Of a stretch of 64,000 bases of DNA, positions 9,071-17,947 are shown in pieces. A model generated the notes under the pieces. The model was not told where the DNA came from. It did no database searches and saw only the letters and a program-made list of their open reading frames with translations. Every line of letters begins with the position of its first letter. Within the stretch, counting starts at the first letter, position 1. A program made the translations under genes and the position numbers. The stretch lies in NCBI RefSeq assembly GCF_900240405.1, contig NZ_OEQK01000004.1, positions 186,001 through 250,000 on the forward strand. Reading direction: 5' to 3'. The stretch comes from Salirhabdus sp. Marseille-P4669. GTDB lineage: Bacteria > Bacillota > Bacilli > Bacillales > Alkalibacillaceae.

Positions 9071-9156
9071 TTATGTACCTACCTTTTTCTTGAACTCTTT
9101 TACTTATTCTACCGAATTTTGAATTTCCAATACCTGATTTGTAGAAAAAAGCACAA

Positions 9157-9187
9157 ATAAAAAACGAAGGCATAAGCCCTCGCTTTA
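9157..9187 (-). terminator. Terminator after yjcF-like gene
   Basis: On the minus strand AAGCGAGGGC pairs with GCCTTCGTT and is followed by TTTTTATTTG. Confidence 0.7.
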
Positions 9188-9193
9188 TAAGTA

Positions 9194-9619
9194 TTATTCC
9201 AATGTTTTAATCATGGTCACGTGTGGAATTCCAGCATCCATAAATTCTTCCGAAACAACCTCATACCCAAGTGACTCATAGAAACCAATTGCGTGTGTTT
9301 GGGCATTTAATTTTGCTTTTGGATAACCACGGACGGTTATTTGCTTTTCCATTGCAGCTATGATTTGTTTTCCATATGATTTTCCACGAGCTTCTCTACG
9401 TACACAAATGCGCTCCAATTTGCCGTATGAATCTACAAAACGCAATCGACTCGCGCAAATTGGTTCATCTTCTTCATAACCCACGAAGTGAATCGCTTTT
9501 GCATCGTATTCATCCATTTCCAGCTCTACCGGGACATTTTGTTCCACAATAAATACTTCTTTGCGTACCATATAGGCATCCTGTAACTCCTGGTCAGATG
9601 CAACGATTTTAACTTCCAT
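9194..9619 (-). CDS. yjcF: GNAT acetyltransferase, YjcF-like
   Basis: 141 residues, cytoplasmic acyl-CoA-dependent N-acetyltransferase fold. Very similar to B. subtilis YjcF as recalled: YVREEVFV-like VRKEVFIVEQNVP, then YGKLERICVRREARGKSYGK (acetyl-CoA loop), LNAQTHAIGFYESLGY and DAGIPHVTM. The ATG at 9619 overlaps the stop of yjcG as TAATG and sits 6 bases after AAAGGA, so translational coupling is likely. The acceptor substrate is unknown. Confidence 0.88.
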   Translation of the reverse strand: MEVKIVASDQELQDAYMVRKEVFIVEQNVPVELEMDEYDAKAIHFVGYEEDEPICASRLRFVDSYGKLERICVRREARGKSYGKQIIAAMEKQITVRGYPKAKLNAQTHAIGFYESLGYEVVSEEFMDAGIPHVTMIKTLE

Positions 9620-10134
9620 TAGCATTCCTTTCCGAATTTAAATGTTTCATGGACAACCCATGTACCATTTTCTAATTGGAAAAGTAATTGGAATCGATCA
9701 ACTGTTTCTTCGATATCAAAGCTATCTAATTTTAGACTTCCATAGACATCGGAATGCTCAGCGGTTGATAAATCTTGACCAATCGTTATGTGAGGAACAA
9801 ATGCATAGCTTCGTTCATGATGAAATGCACCAGTATATAACTTCTCGTTTAAATCCATTAGTTCTTCAACTGGCTCTACTTTTAGAAAAATCGTATTCGT
9901 AACAGGGTAAAAGGAGCTTACCTTTTTGATTTTTAGCGGAAAAGCTTTTGTTTCGCTTGCTAGCTTGTGAAGATTTTCAACTAAATGATCTAAGTCTTTC
10001 TCTTCCAAATCAAAACGCTCTTTTAAAGTGATATGAGGTGGAATTAGTGCATATGCAGGATCATAACGTTTCCGATAGGAGTTCGCTAAGTCTTGTACTT
10101 CCTTTGAAGGAAAAATTGCAATTCCATATTTCAT
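9619..10134 (-). CDS. yjcG: 2H phosphoesterase/RNA ligase-like protein YjcG
   Basis: 171 residues, the same length as B. subtilis YjcG. Two H-x-T motifs of the 2H phosphoesterase superfamily are present: PHITLKERF (about residue 33) and PHITIGQD (about 115). Such enzymes act on cyclic phosphate ends of RNA or nucleotides; the substrate here is not known. Strong ribosome site AAAAGGAGG. First gene of the yjcG-yjcF pair. Confidence 0.9.
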   Translation of the reverse strand: MKYGIAIFPSKEVQDLANSYRKRYDPAYALIPPHITLKERFDLEEKDLDHLVENLHKLASETKAFPLKIKKVSSFYPVTNTIFLKVEPVEELMDLNEKLYTGAFHHERSYAFVPHITIGQDLSTAEHSDVYGSLKLDSFDIEETVDRFQLLFQLENGTWVVHETFKFGKEC

Positions 10135-10420
10135 CTAAAAAACCTCCTTTTCCATAAATACTTTTTATTGTTTAAAAAAAATAAATTTTTTCTGTTTACC
10201 TCGATGTGGTTGCAGAAAGTGTGTTCCATCTATCCCACTTCTCCTGTTAACCGTCCGTAAAATACGCACTTTAAGTTGGAAGAGGATAATAAGATGTTAA
10301 AGATGGAGTGAACGAATGCTGACTACAATTGAACTTAAGTATCACATCCTATTATAGCAAAAAATAAACAAAAATTAAAAAGGTGTTTGGAAATTACGAA
10401 AAATTCCACCATTTTAGCTA

Positions 10421-11143
10421 TTAATTGAATATAGTTTTTAATGCATTTGGCAAATCCTTTTGCCATTGCTTCCATGTATGCTCTCCATCAAGCTCATGGT
10501 ATATATAATCAGTATTTTTCTCCAATAGTAATTTATGTAGCTTTCGATTTGGCTCTAAGAAATCCACTACCTCACCACTAGTCGTATGGACAGCTGTTTC
10601 GTTCGTACCAATTGTGTGGTAAAGCGTTAACATCGATGTATCCTCTGCTCGTTCTACCATACTCAAAACGTTTTCCTCGACAAGGGGGGACTGCATAATA
10701 ACTTTTCCAAATGTATTGGGGTAAGTCAACGCAGTCATTAAGGAAACCGTACCACCAAGAGAATCGCCCATTAATACCCTTGTTGCTCCTAGATAGTAGC
10801 TTGGCAGAAAATCATCTAATAATGGCACAACCTCAAAACGTAAAAATTTCATATAGGCTTCATTTTTTTCACCTTTTGGGTGATATTTTTTTAACCGATC
10901 GTATTTATCTTTGTAATGAATTCCTACGAAAACAGTATCTTCAATCTCGGCTTCTTCATGCAGTTGATCACTTACAGTTGCAACCCTACCTAATTGAAAA
11001 TAGTCATTTCCATCCTGCATAATGCAAATATGATATTTATACAACGTGGAAAAGTTTTTAGGTTGGTATATTTTAATGGAATACGTTTCATGTAAATATT
11101 TACTATTTATTTCTTTTTCAATCATTGTTCCTTGTCTACGCAA
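10421..11143 (-). CDS. yjcH: Enterochelin-esterase-like alpha/beta hydrolase, YjcH-like
   Basis: 240 residues from a TTG at 11143, matching the length of B. subtilis YjcH; GAGGTG lies 6 bases before it, while the GTG at 11152 is inside that site. The nucleophile elbow GDSLGGTVSL (about 130) and a late His (DGEHTWKQW) support a serine esterase of the esterase D family. The N-terminal YHICIMQDGNDYFQLGR resembles YjcH closely. Natural substrate unknown. It completes the yjcF-G-H synteny but is separated from yjcG by about 290 bp. Confidence 0.88.
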   Translation of the reverse strand: MRRQGTMIEKEINSKYLHETYSIKIYQPKNFSTLYKYHICIMQDGNDYFQLGRVATVSDQLHEEAEIEDTVFVGIHYKDKYDRLKKYHPKGEKNEAYMKFLRFEVVPLLDDFLPSYYLGATRVLMGDSLGGTVSLMTALTYPNTFGKVIMQSPLVEENVLSMVERAEDTSMLTLYHTIGTNETAVHTTSGEVVDFLEPNRKLHKLLLEKNTDYIYHELDGEHTWKQWQKDLPNALKTIFN

Positions 11144-11355
11144 CTTTTTCACCTCATTTTATAGAATAGGCGGAATGCCCTTCATCTTTTTCTATACATA
11201 TACGATTAGTACCATTGTTCAAGAAATAATTCAATACATTACAATACCTTCACATTTTAAAAATAGCGTAAAGGTTTCATAGGAGCGTTTCTATTTCATA
11301 TGTGCATATGGTATAATTAGGTAACTGCTAGCGAATTATCGGAAGGGGATAACAT

Positions 11356-11916
11356 ATGACAAATGTAAAACAAGTTCGAAGTCAGGAAGTGGAACAAGCT
11401 GCAAGGGAAGCGCTTACAAGTAGAGGGGTTCTAATCGATGATATTGCAGCAATTGTCTTTGAAATGCAGTACCCTTATAATGATCAACTAAAGCTTGAAG
11501 ATTGTGTAACAAGTGTAGATCGTGTCTTGGAAAAAAGGGAGATACAGCATGCTATATTAGTTGGAATTGAGCTTGATAGATTAGCAGAAAGAAAAATGCT
11601 TTCTGAGCCCTTGCAAACCTTAGTGGAAACGGATGAAGGGTTGTTTGGGGTTGATGAAACCATTGCTCTTGGTGCTGCTTTAGGTTACGGAAGTATAGCC
11701 GTGACCACATATGGACACTTGGATAAACACAAAATTGGCGTAATAAAAAAACTAGATACCAAAAGAAGTGAGCATGTACATACGTTTTTAGATGATATTG
11801 TTGCTAGTATAGCAGCAACTGCCTCCAGTAGACTTGCGCATCGATTGCGAGACGCGCAAGACAGAATATCAAGAGATGAACAAGTAAGAAGAGATGAAGA
11901 AGATCGATTAAGTTAA
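11356..11916 (+). CDS. Phosphatidylglycerophosphatase A-like protein (YutG type)
   Basis: 186 residues; soluble PgpA-like proteins of Firmicutes resemble YutG. Visible features: the N-terminal LTSRGVLIDDIAAIVFEMQYPY, the core ILVGIELDRLAERKMLSEPLQ and GVDETIALGAALGYGSIAVTTYGHLDK, and a charged helical tail rich in Arg/Glu (about 160-186). The reaction would be release of phosphate from phosphatidylglycerol phosphate, but for YutG-type proteins this is inferred from homology. GGAAGGGG precedes the ATG. The next gene is 22 bp away. Confidence 0.8.
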   Translation: MTNVKQVRSQEVEQAAREALTSRGVLIDDIAAIVFEMQYPYNDQLKLEDCVTSVDRVLEKREIQHAILVGIELDRLAERKMLSEPLQTLVETDEGLFGVDETIALGAALGYGSIAVTTYGHLDKHKIGVIKKLDTKRSEHVHTFLDDIVASIAATASSRLAHRLRDAQDRISRDEQVRRDEEDRLS

Positions 11917-11938
11917 CGAGAAGAGGGGGAGATTCATT

Positions 11939-12487
11939 TTGAGAAAATTGGTTCTTATAAAACATGCAATGCCAGTTCTTAGTGATGAGGTACCATCAAA
12001 TCAATGGAAATTATCCGAAAAAGGAAAAGAAAAGGCAAAGGTTTTAGCAGATTATTTACAGAATTATGAGACAGATACAATTTACTCCAGCACAGAGCCG
12101 AAAGCAATCGAAACGGCGAGCATTGCAGCGGAAGTTTTAGAGAAAAAGGTTACAGTAAAAGATGACCTGCATGAACATCTAAGAACTTCAAAGAGAAAAA
12201 TTTACCCCCAACAGGAATTTCAGGAAATTATTCGAAACTTTTTCCATTATGAAGATATGCTCATATTTGGTGAGGAGACTGCAAATATTGCCAAAAAGCG
12301 TTTTGTAAATGGAGTAAAGCATGTCCTTGATAATGCCCAGCCGGATGAAGATGTTGTAATAGTTACACACGGAACGGTCATGACGTTATTTATATCGGAA
12401 TTTAATGAAATTAATAAATTTGATATGTGGAGCTCTTTTGGTTTGCCATCCATCGTAGAGCTTTCCAGAGAGGACTTTTCGCTTTAA
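11939..12487 (+). CDS. Histidine phosphatase family protein with KHA instead of RHG
   Basis: 182 residues from a TTG that follows GAGGGGGAG. The fold is that of phosphoglycerate-mutase-like phosphatases: the catalytic His lies in LIKHAMPV at the N-terminus, followed by WKLSEKGKEKA, TIYSSTEPKAIETA and the second His in VIVTHGTVM. The usual Arg-His-Gly is Lys-His-Ala here. I recall a Bacillaceae subgroup with KHS/KHA, so activity may be retained. Substrate unknown. Confidence 0.8.
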   Translation: MRKLVLIKHAMPVLSDEVPSNQWKLSEKGKEKAKVLADYLQNYETDTIYSSTEPKAIETASIAAEVLEKKVTVKDDLHEHLRTSKRKIYPQQEFQEIIRNFFHYEDMLIFGEETANIAKKRFVNGVKHVLDNAQPDEDVVIVTHGTVMTLFISEFNEINKFDMWSSFGLPSIVELSREDFSL

Positions 12488-12510
12488 AATAAAATGGATC
12501 GCCTTTAAAA

Positions 12511-12543
12511 AAAGTTGCCTAGGTTGCCTTAGGTGACTTTTTT
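12511..12543 (+). terminator. Terminator after histidine phosphatase gene
   Basis: AAAGTTGCCTAGG and CCTTAGGTGACTTT pair imperfectly, followed by TTT. Confidence 0.6.
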
Positions 12544-12648
12544 ATGTAATGAAAGATTTTAATCTCTATTTTGCGACTCCTAAATTTGGTTAATTTTAAA
12601 CAAATTAGCAATAATAAACAAGAGTAGTTTTTTAGGAGGTTAAAATAA

Positions 12649-13467
12649 ATGCGCCTTTTACAAACAACATGCAGTGTATATCTCTTGTTTTTGTTGAGTT
12701 TTATGATTGGGATTGGAGCGATTTCCGCCGAAGAAATAGCGAAGGAAAAAGTGGATGAGGATACGTTTGTTTCGGTAAGCTATGATGAATTTAAGGAGAA
12801 AAAACCGGAATATGAAATAAAAATGGAAACCCCCATTTTTCGTAATGTGAAGGATACTTTTTTTGAATTGAAATTAAATCATGCATTGAAAAAAGAAGCA
12901 ACGGACAAAAGAGCAACCTTTATTACAAAGGCAATGGCAGCGGCAAAAGAATTAAAGGACAAAGGTGAAGAAATTCGACCGCATCAGCTATTTGTCGAAG
13001 GACAATTAAAAATGAATGGGGAAATGGTTTCCCATTATAGTGAGACGTATTTGTTTCAAGGTGGTGCCCATGGAGTGACGGAAGTACAAACGTTGAACTT
13101 CCTAAATGGAAATAAAGTCAAATTGTTAACCTTCCAAGATTTATTCCAAGAAGAAACGGCATATCAGGAATTTATAAACAAAAAAATAAAACAAGAAATT
13201 CAGAAACGAATTGACGAAGATATTGCGTATTTTGAGGGGGAAGAAGGATTTCAAACCGTTAAAGACGATCAAACCTTTTATTTTGACGACGGTAATCTAG
13301 TTATTTTATTTGATCAATACGAAATTGCTCCAGGCTATGTTGGGATTCCAGCATTCCAAATATCAATGGAAGAACTAAAGGAATATATAAAGCCCAACAT
13401 TTATGATGCGGTGAAAAATAGTAAATCCTTATCTAATGAGGAACAAATTGGTGAGAAAAAAGAGTAG
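12649..13467 (+). CDS. Secreted DUF4163/DUF3298 protein (RsiV ectodomain-like)
   Basis: 272 residues with an N-terminal signal peptide (hydrophobic residues 8-25, cleavage near ISA-EE). The remainder resembles the extracellular part of RsiV and the N-terminal domain of PdaC: VSYDEFKEKKPEYEIKMETPIF, then the typical LFQGGAHGVTEVQTLNF and YEIAPGYVGIPAFQIS. In RsiV this module binds lysozyme; no anti-sigma segment or deacetylase domain is attached here, so it is an exported stand-alone domain of unknown ligand. Strong ribosome site TAGGAGGTTA. Confidence 0.8.
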   Translation: MRLLQTTCSVYLLFLLSFMIGIGAISAEEIAKEKVDEDTFVSVSYDEFKEKKPEYEIKMETPIFRNVKDTFFELKLNHALKKEATDKRATFITKAMAAAKELKDKGEEIRPHQLFVEGQLKMNGEMVSHYSETYLFQGGAHGVTEVQTLNFLNGNKVKLLTFQDLFQEETAYQEFINKKIKQEIQKRIDEDIAYFEGEEGFQTVKDDQTFYFDDGNLVILFDQYEIAPGYVGIPAFQISMEELKEYIKPNIYDAVKNSKSLSNEEQIGEKKE

Positions 13468-13524
13468 GCTCTTTCGACTATTTTCATTAATGCAGTTTTA
13501 TTTAAAAGCGCAAATCATACAATA

Positions 13525-13561
13525 ATGGAGGCAAGACCATAGTTGTCTCCATTTTATTTTT
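13525..13561 (+). terminator. Terminator after DUF4163/DUF3298 gene
   Basis: ATGGAGGCAA and TTGTCTCCAT pair with one G-T wobble, followed by TTTATTTTT. Confidence 0.75.
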
Positions 13562-13717
13562 GACTGATTCAAACCTATTTTATAATAAATAGGTAATAAG
13601 TGACCATTTTTTAGAAAATTTAACAATATTTTTAGTGAATTATGATAAAATAATGTCTTAGTATACCAATCTAGTAGTCAAATAAAACTACTTTTAGAAG
13701 GAAAGGGAGGAATTATT

Positions 13718-14197
13718 TTGAGTAACGTAGATTCAAGAACTAGTGATGGAGTTTCGCGTTTTCAAGATAGTATTCAACAAGGTAAGCAAAAAATCCAGAA
13801 TGCTCAAGAGGCAGCAAAGGCAAAGAAAATGATTAGCCAGCTATCGAATCAGAAGGGAAAGCTATTAATTGATTTAGGGCAAGCAGTTTATTTGGAGTAT
13901 CGAAAAGGGGCTTTCCAGCATAGTGAAGTAGCGAATCGTGCTTCTGGTATTGAAGAAGTGGATATTGCTATTCATGACTACTTAGTACAGTTAAAAGAGT
14001 ATTCCAATACTCCACAACAGACGCAGACATGTGAATGTGGTACAAAATTATCTGATTCTGACCAGTTTTGTCCTAATTGTGGAACGAAGGTTACGAAGCA
14101 AGAAGAAGTGGAACAAGATCTAAAGCAATGTCACAATTGCCAGCATGATATTCCAATGGATGCAAATTTCTGTAGTGCATGTGGAAGTAAAGCCTAG
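13718..14197 (+). CDS. Double zinc-ribbon protein
   Basis: 159 residues from a TTG preceded by AAAGGGAGGAATTA. Residues 1-90 are helical, Gln/Lys-rich and coiled-coil-like. Two four-Cys zinc ribbons follow, CECGTKL...CPNCGTKV (about 106-126) and CHNCQHDI...CSACGSKA (about 141-159). No catalytic domain. Such modules mediate protein or nucleic acid contacts. It lies 26 bp before another zinc-ribbon gene and the two probably form an operon of unknown role. Confidence 0.75.
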   Translation: MSNVDSRTSDGVSRFQDSIQQGKQKIQNAQEAAKAKKMISQLSNQKGKLLIDLGQAVYLEYRKGAFQHSEVANRASGIEEVDIAIHDYLVQLKEYSNTPQQTQTCECGTKLSDSDQFCPNCGTKVTKQEEVEQDLKQCHNCQHDIPMDANFCSACGSKA

Positions 14198-14223
14198 TGC
14201 TTTTGTAAAGGGGGAGAACAGAC

Positions 14224-15765
14224 TTGATTTATTGTAATCAATGTGGAACTGCGAATGATGACTCAGCGATTTATTGTACAAATGATGGATATCCATTAAA
14301 AACGGTACAAATGAATAATGCAGTTGAAATAAAAGGAAGTCAATTTTGCGGTCAATGTGGTCATAAAAATGCGAATGAATCCATCTACTGTTCTGATTGT
14401 GGACATTCGTTAGAAAAGGTTACAGATAAGCCAGCTTCGATGACTGCTTCGGTAACGAAAAAAATTGAAGAGAAAACAAAATCGATTGATTTAAGCAATG
14501 TAGGAAATGCGACGAAAAACTTTATTTCTACAGATTTATTTAAAACTGCTATTGCAAGTGCGATTATTGCCATTATCGTCGTCTTTTTAGGTACATTTAT
14601 ATTTAGTAAAGTAGCAGAGAAAAATATTTTTAGTAGTTTTAATGCATTCGGATCAGAATCTCCTATGATGATGTATGAGGAATTTTTGGATGAGGCTGCC
14701 TACTATTTAGATATTGATGAAGATGACCTTAATCCATTTAAAACGGTTAACTTACTGATGAATGCAAACTTTGTAGACCAGCAATTTGTATTAAAACAAA
14801 CTGGAGATTATAGTAATGAAAGTATCAATTTTGATTACAGTTTTGGATTAACATTTCTAATATTATTACCAATTTTAGGACTGTTTTTAGCTGGCTTTTA
14901 TGTTCGTACAAAAAATAAGAGCTATTCGATTACGGAAAAACTAACCATAGCAGTAGTCATCGGACTGATTTATGGATTATTTTTATCAATTGTTAGCTTT
15001 TTTGCAGGCTTTTCATTTGATGTTACAGAAGGTAGTGAACGAATCGCGTTTGATTATGATTTCTCCTTCTTCCAAGCTTTAATTAATGGTTTTGTCCTAG
15101 GGTTCTTCTTTAGTTTTGTAGGGGCATATGAGAGAGAAGAAAAATCTGCATTGCCATATGCGAAATATGTGCAAACGAGTACCGCTGCGTTTCTATCTAT
15201 TTTCATTTTACTAGGAGCGGTAACAGCAATCGTAAGTTTCTTGTTCATCAATGATAGTGTTGAAATGCGCTTCTTAATTAACGATGCGCCATTAATCGGT
15301 GTACTTGTATTCCTAGTTCAGTTTAGTTTTTACTTAATCAATATTGCGATTGGGAATGCATTTAAACTAAAAGTTGTAGAGGATTATTCCGGCTTTACTC
15401 CAGAGGCGAAATATACACTTTTTGGTCCTTCTGGTACGGATGCTCGTGAAATTTTCTCCTTCTTAGATGGTAAATTAATTTTTCTTTATATATTAGCACT
15501 ACTTATAGCGGGTACATTTGTATGGATTGGAAAAAAATACATTACTGGAAATATTGTGACATCAACGATTATTTTTAGTGCATTATTTGCTTTCCTATTC
15601 ACCTTTATTTCTGTAAATTCCAGTATCACGCTAAATGGAATGGTAGAATATGGGGATCGTATGGAAGTGTTGTTTGGGTTTACGGTAATGCGTACCTTTA
15701 TTGCTAGCTTCTTGTTTAGTGGTGTATTTAGCTTTATTGGAGCTAAATTTTTAGGAAAAAGATAA
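14224..15765 (+). CDS. Membrane protein with two N-terminal zinc ribbons
   Basis: 513 residues from a TTG preceded by GGGGGAG. The N-terminus carries a zinc ribbon with an incomplete second half (CNQCGTANDDSAIYCTNDGY, three Cys) and a full one (CGQCGHKN...CSDCGHSL). After a linker a hydrophobic segment starts near 117, an acidic extracellular stretch follows (about 145-200), then about seven further membrane segments to the C-terminus. Not assignable to a known transporter. The organisation, cytoplasmic ribbons plus a multi-span membrane body, fits the loosely defined zinc-ribbon membrane proteins of Firmicutes. Confidence 0.75.
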   Translation: MIYCNQCGTANDDSAIYCTNDGYPLKTVQMNNAVEIKGSQFCGQCGHKNANESIYCSDCGHSLEKVTDKPASMTASVTKKIEEKTKSIDLSNVGNATKNFISTDLFKTAIASAIIAIIVVFLGTFIFSKVAEKNIFSSFNAFGSESPMMMYEEFLDEAAYYLDIDEDDLNPFKTVNLLMNANFVDQQFVLKQTGDYSNESINFDYSFGLTFLILLPILGLFLAGFYVRTKNKSYSITEKLTIAVVIGLIYGLFLSIVSFFAGFSFDVTEGSERIAFDYDFSFFQALINGFVLGFFFSFVGAYEREEKSALPYAKYVQTSTAAFLSIFILLGAVTAIVSFLFINDSVEMRFLINDAPLIGVLVFLVQFSFYLINIAIGNAFKLKVVEDYSGFTPEAKYTLFGPSGTDAREIFSFLDGKLIFLYILALLIAGTFVWIGKKYITGNIVTSTIIFSALFAFLFTFISVNSSITLNGMVEYGDRMEVLFGFTVMRTFIASFLFSGVFSFIGAKFLGKR

Positions 15766-15773
15766 TATATTAA

Positions 15774-15818
15774 AAAGAAAACTTCGGTACCTTTTTTAGG
15801 ACCGAAGTTTTCTTTTTT
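15774..15818. terminator. Strong bidirectional terminator
   Basis: AAAGAAAACTTCGGT pairs perfectly with its complement, followed by TTTTTT; A-runs on the other side let it work for the convergent lipoprotein gene too. Confidence 0.85.
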
Positions 15819-15855
15819 ACATCTGTTTTATTCATGCTACACAGCGATACAATTC

Positions 15856-17226
15856 TTATTTATACGTAATAGCCTGTTTTCCAATTTGTTCCCAGCCTGC
15901 AATAAAACTCTCTTTGGAAGCTCTTGAGTTTTTACCTGCTGCTAAAGGATCATTAAAATAAATATAATTTTCATCGTAGCCAGTGACTAATACAGAATGT
16001 TCTTTGTATGTGATTTGTATTTCTCCAGAAGGTGTATTCCATGTTCGCCAATAGGATTGTGGTAAAGATGCGAATGTGCTCGTTACAATTACCCAAACTG
16101 GCTTTCCTTGATCTAATTGATCCAATACCGCATCAAAGTTGTTTCCTGTCAAATCTACAATTCTACCAGGTAAATACTTCTCTCCAAGTTCGGCAATTGG
16201 TCCATGATAAACTCCTAGTCCAGGTGTTTCGAAGCTATACATATCTCCTACGAATCCATCATACGGGTTTCCGAAAAATACTTGCCCATTTTTCTTCTGA
16301 TATGGAGTTGGATCTCTTCGAATTTCATTTGCTAATGTCATTTTATCGACATGGACATCAGCATGGCCTAGTAGCATGGATAAAGAAGTTACCTCACAGC
16401 CTCTTGGAAGTTCTGGCATTTGTTGAGAATGAGGGGCATCAATTAGAACCATTTGCAGGTTTGGATTATAGTTGTCTACAATGGCACTAGAAACCCAACC
16501 TGATTGATCAGAGAAGGTTACATGATACCAAGTAGCTCCATCAACTACTGCTTTTTCGGTTGCTACTACCTTTGTGTAGGCGTTTAGTGTAGTGAGAACA
16601 GAATAATTTGTTCCCGGTCCTTTTCGAACATTTCCAACCTGTGCAGAAATCTCAAGGTCTTTGTTAAATGATTCTGTTTTAAATGCAGGATCATTTTTTA
16701 CTTCCGTTTGATTTTTCACTTGAACGGAATCTGTTTGTTCATAAGCCTCAACGATGTTAGCCGAAATCCAGCCTTTTTCATTTTCAATTGATACGTGGTA
16801 CCAAGTAGTACCATCCACAGTTGCTTTTTCAAAGACTTCTAGTGTTGTATTCTTTTTTACTGTTTTAATAGCTTCATAACTTGTATGGGGACCTTTACGA
16901 ATATTTGCTTCTTTGGCTGCTATTTGTACGGCTTCTTTAAAGGGTTCTGGTGTGAAGTTTAGAAGTTCCATTTTTTCCTTGCTTTGACCTGTTGAGCCAG
17001 AGGGGTTATACTTTAACATTGTTAATTCCTCCTCTTCAGCCATTTCCACCACAATCTTATCTTCAGAAGGAGGTTCTGTTAGTGGTGTTGCTATTACCTT
17101 CTCTTCTTTCATGTTATGCACATTGTCTTTCTTTTCATTCATACTTTCTTTACTTTCCATCGTTCCACAACCAACAAGTAGAGAAATCGATAATAGCGTT
17201 GTTGGTAATGCTACTTTATTCATCAA
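15856..17226 (-). CDS. Lipoprotein with two SH3b domains and a C39-like peptidase domain
   Basis: 456 residues. A lipoprotein signal (lipobox LLVGC at about 16-20) is followed by an acidic linker, two bacterial SH3 domains with the repeated pattern NIRKGPHTSYEAI...GTTWYHVSIENEKGWIS and NVRKGPGTNYSVL...GATWYHVTFSDQSGWVS, and a C39-like cysteine peptidase domain. That domain has the catalytic Cys in LPRGCEVTSLSML and the His in EHSVLVTGYDENYIYFNDP. It is probably anchored outside the membrane and acts on cell wall or secreted peptides. GGAG lies 7 bases before the ATG pair. Ends at the shared terminator. Confidence 0.85.
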   Translation of the reverse strand: MMNKVALPTTLLSISLLVGCGTMESKESMNEKKDNVHNMKEEKVIATPLTEPPSEDKIVVEMAEEEELTMLKYNPSGSTGQSKEKMELLNFTPEPFKEAVQIAAKEANIRKGPHTSYEAIKTVKKNTTLEVFEKATVDGTTWYHVSIENEKGWISANIVEAYEQTDSVQVKNQTEVKNDPAFKTESFNKDLEISAQVGNVRKGPGTNYSVLTTLNAYTKVVATEKAVVDGATWYHVTFSDQSGWVSSAIVDNYNPNLQMVLIDAPHSQQMPELPRGCEVTSLSMLLGHADVHVDKMTLANEIRRDPTPYQKKNGQVFFGNPYDGFVGDMYSFETPGLGVYHGPIAELGEKYLPGRIVDLTGNNFDAVLDQLDQGKPVWVIVTSTFASLPQSYWRTWNTPSGEIQITYKEHSVLVTGYDENYIYFNDPLAAGKNSRASKESFIAGWEQIGKQAITYK

Positions 17227-17947
17227 ATCGCTCCAATTTCATTTATTACATTAAAATAATATGTATTTGCATATAACTCTATCAATATCTGGAATATAAT
17301 GCAAGTATGATAGTTTTATTTAATAGGTATAATGATTCATATATTTTCAATAATTTTATAGAATTAAAGGTATTAAGAACTAGAAAAGGGTATCCTTATT
17401 TAATAGTGGATACCCGAATTAGGCTCAAAGAAGCGATTTTCAATATCATTTTACTTATGAAAATAAACCAAAAAATCCCATTCTATTATAGTAAGAAAGT
17501 GCATAATCAAAAAAATACTATATCCCTTCATCAGAACGAGTACTCTATTTGGAGGGGAAAGGGTAAAGGTGTGGAGGCGAAGCATAAGCACACAGGGTCC
17601 ATTCCAAAAATTAGAGCCTTCTGATGAAAGGATATAGTATAGATTATTACAGTTTTTAAAAAGTGGCTGGGACAATTCCATATATTTGTGAAAAAAAGGC
17701 TTTGGCGTATGTTGATCAAGCAGCAATAAATTAAAAAAGTGGGTGCTAGCTTACGGAAATACAGTATGCTTTTGGCAAGGAGTCCTCATCTGCATTCAAT
17801 ACGAATTTGTATTTCAAATCGACACTAATTAAGAACCACATCTTTTTACATAAACTGTAAATAAATACAACCAAATTCAGGTCATAATTTTCCAATGTCT
17901 ATCCAAAAATAACAATGACACTAAAAGAAGGATAGGGATGACGTACA
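17227..17947. other. Gene-poor region of about 720 bp
   Basis: No convincing gene; frames of up to 105 codons here lack ribosome sites and cross the inverted repeats. It holds a perfect hairpin (GGGTATCC at 17388-17395 and GGATACCC at 17408-17415, with TTTTCT on the minus side), a foldback element (separate entry), and at about 17653-17720 a sequence GTGGCTGGGACA followed by an A-run, a motif often seen in intergenic repeats of low-GC Gram-positives. Confidence 0.55.
17515..17641 (-). repeat. Foldback element or structured RNA with 23-bp inverted ends
   Basis: The ends, 17515-17537 and 17619-17641, match as inverted repeats except for two mismatches (core ACTATATCC-TTCATCAGAA). Inside them CTCTA-TTTGGA can pair with TCCAAAAATTAGAG, extending the stem. 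The interior on the minus strand is pyrimidine-rich and contains GTGTG...CACAC. On the minus strand the structure ends in seven T residues, like an oversized terminator. It could be a small RNA, a MITE-like element or a terminator; no transposase is nearby. Confidence 0.5.

Noticed and set aside
10131-10229. 32-codon ORF whose stop overlaps the yjcG start (ATGA)
   Set aside because: The ribosome site is 11 bases away, the peptide is the kind of Lys/Asn/Phe sequence expected from A/T-rich non-coding DNA, and it includes the yjcG ribosome site.
17307-17624. 105-codon ORF in the gene-poor region
   Set aside because: No ribosome site; it crosses two inverted repeats and resembles no protein I know.
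17653-17720. IS element remnant
   Set aside because: The GTGGCTGGGACA motif is suggestive of intergenic repeats, but no transposase fragment or terminal repeats could be recognised.
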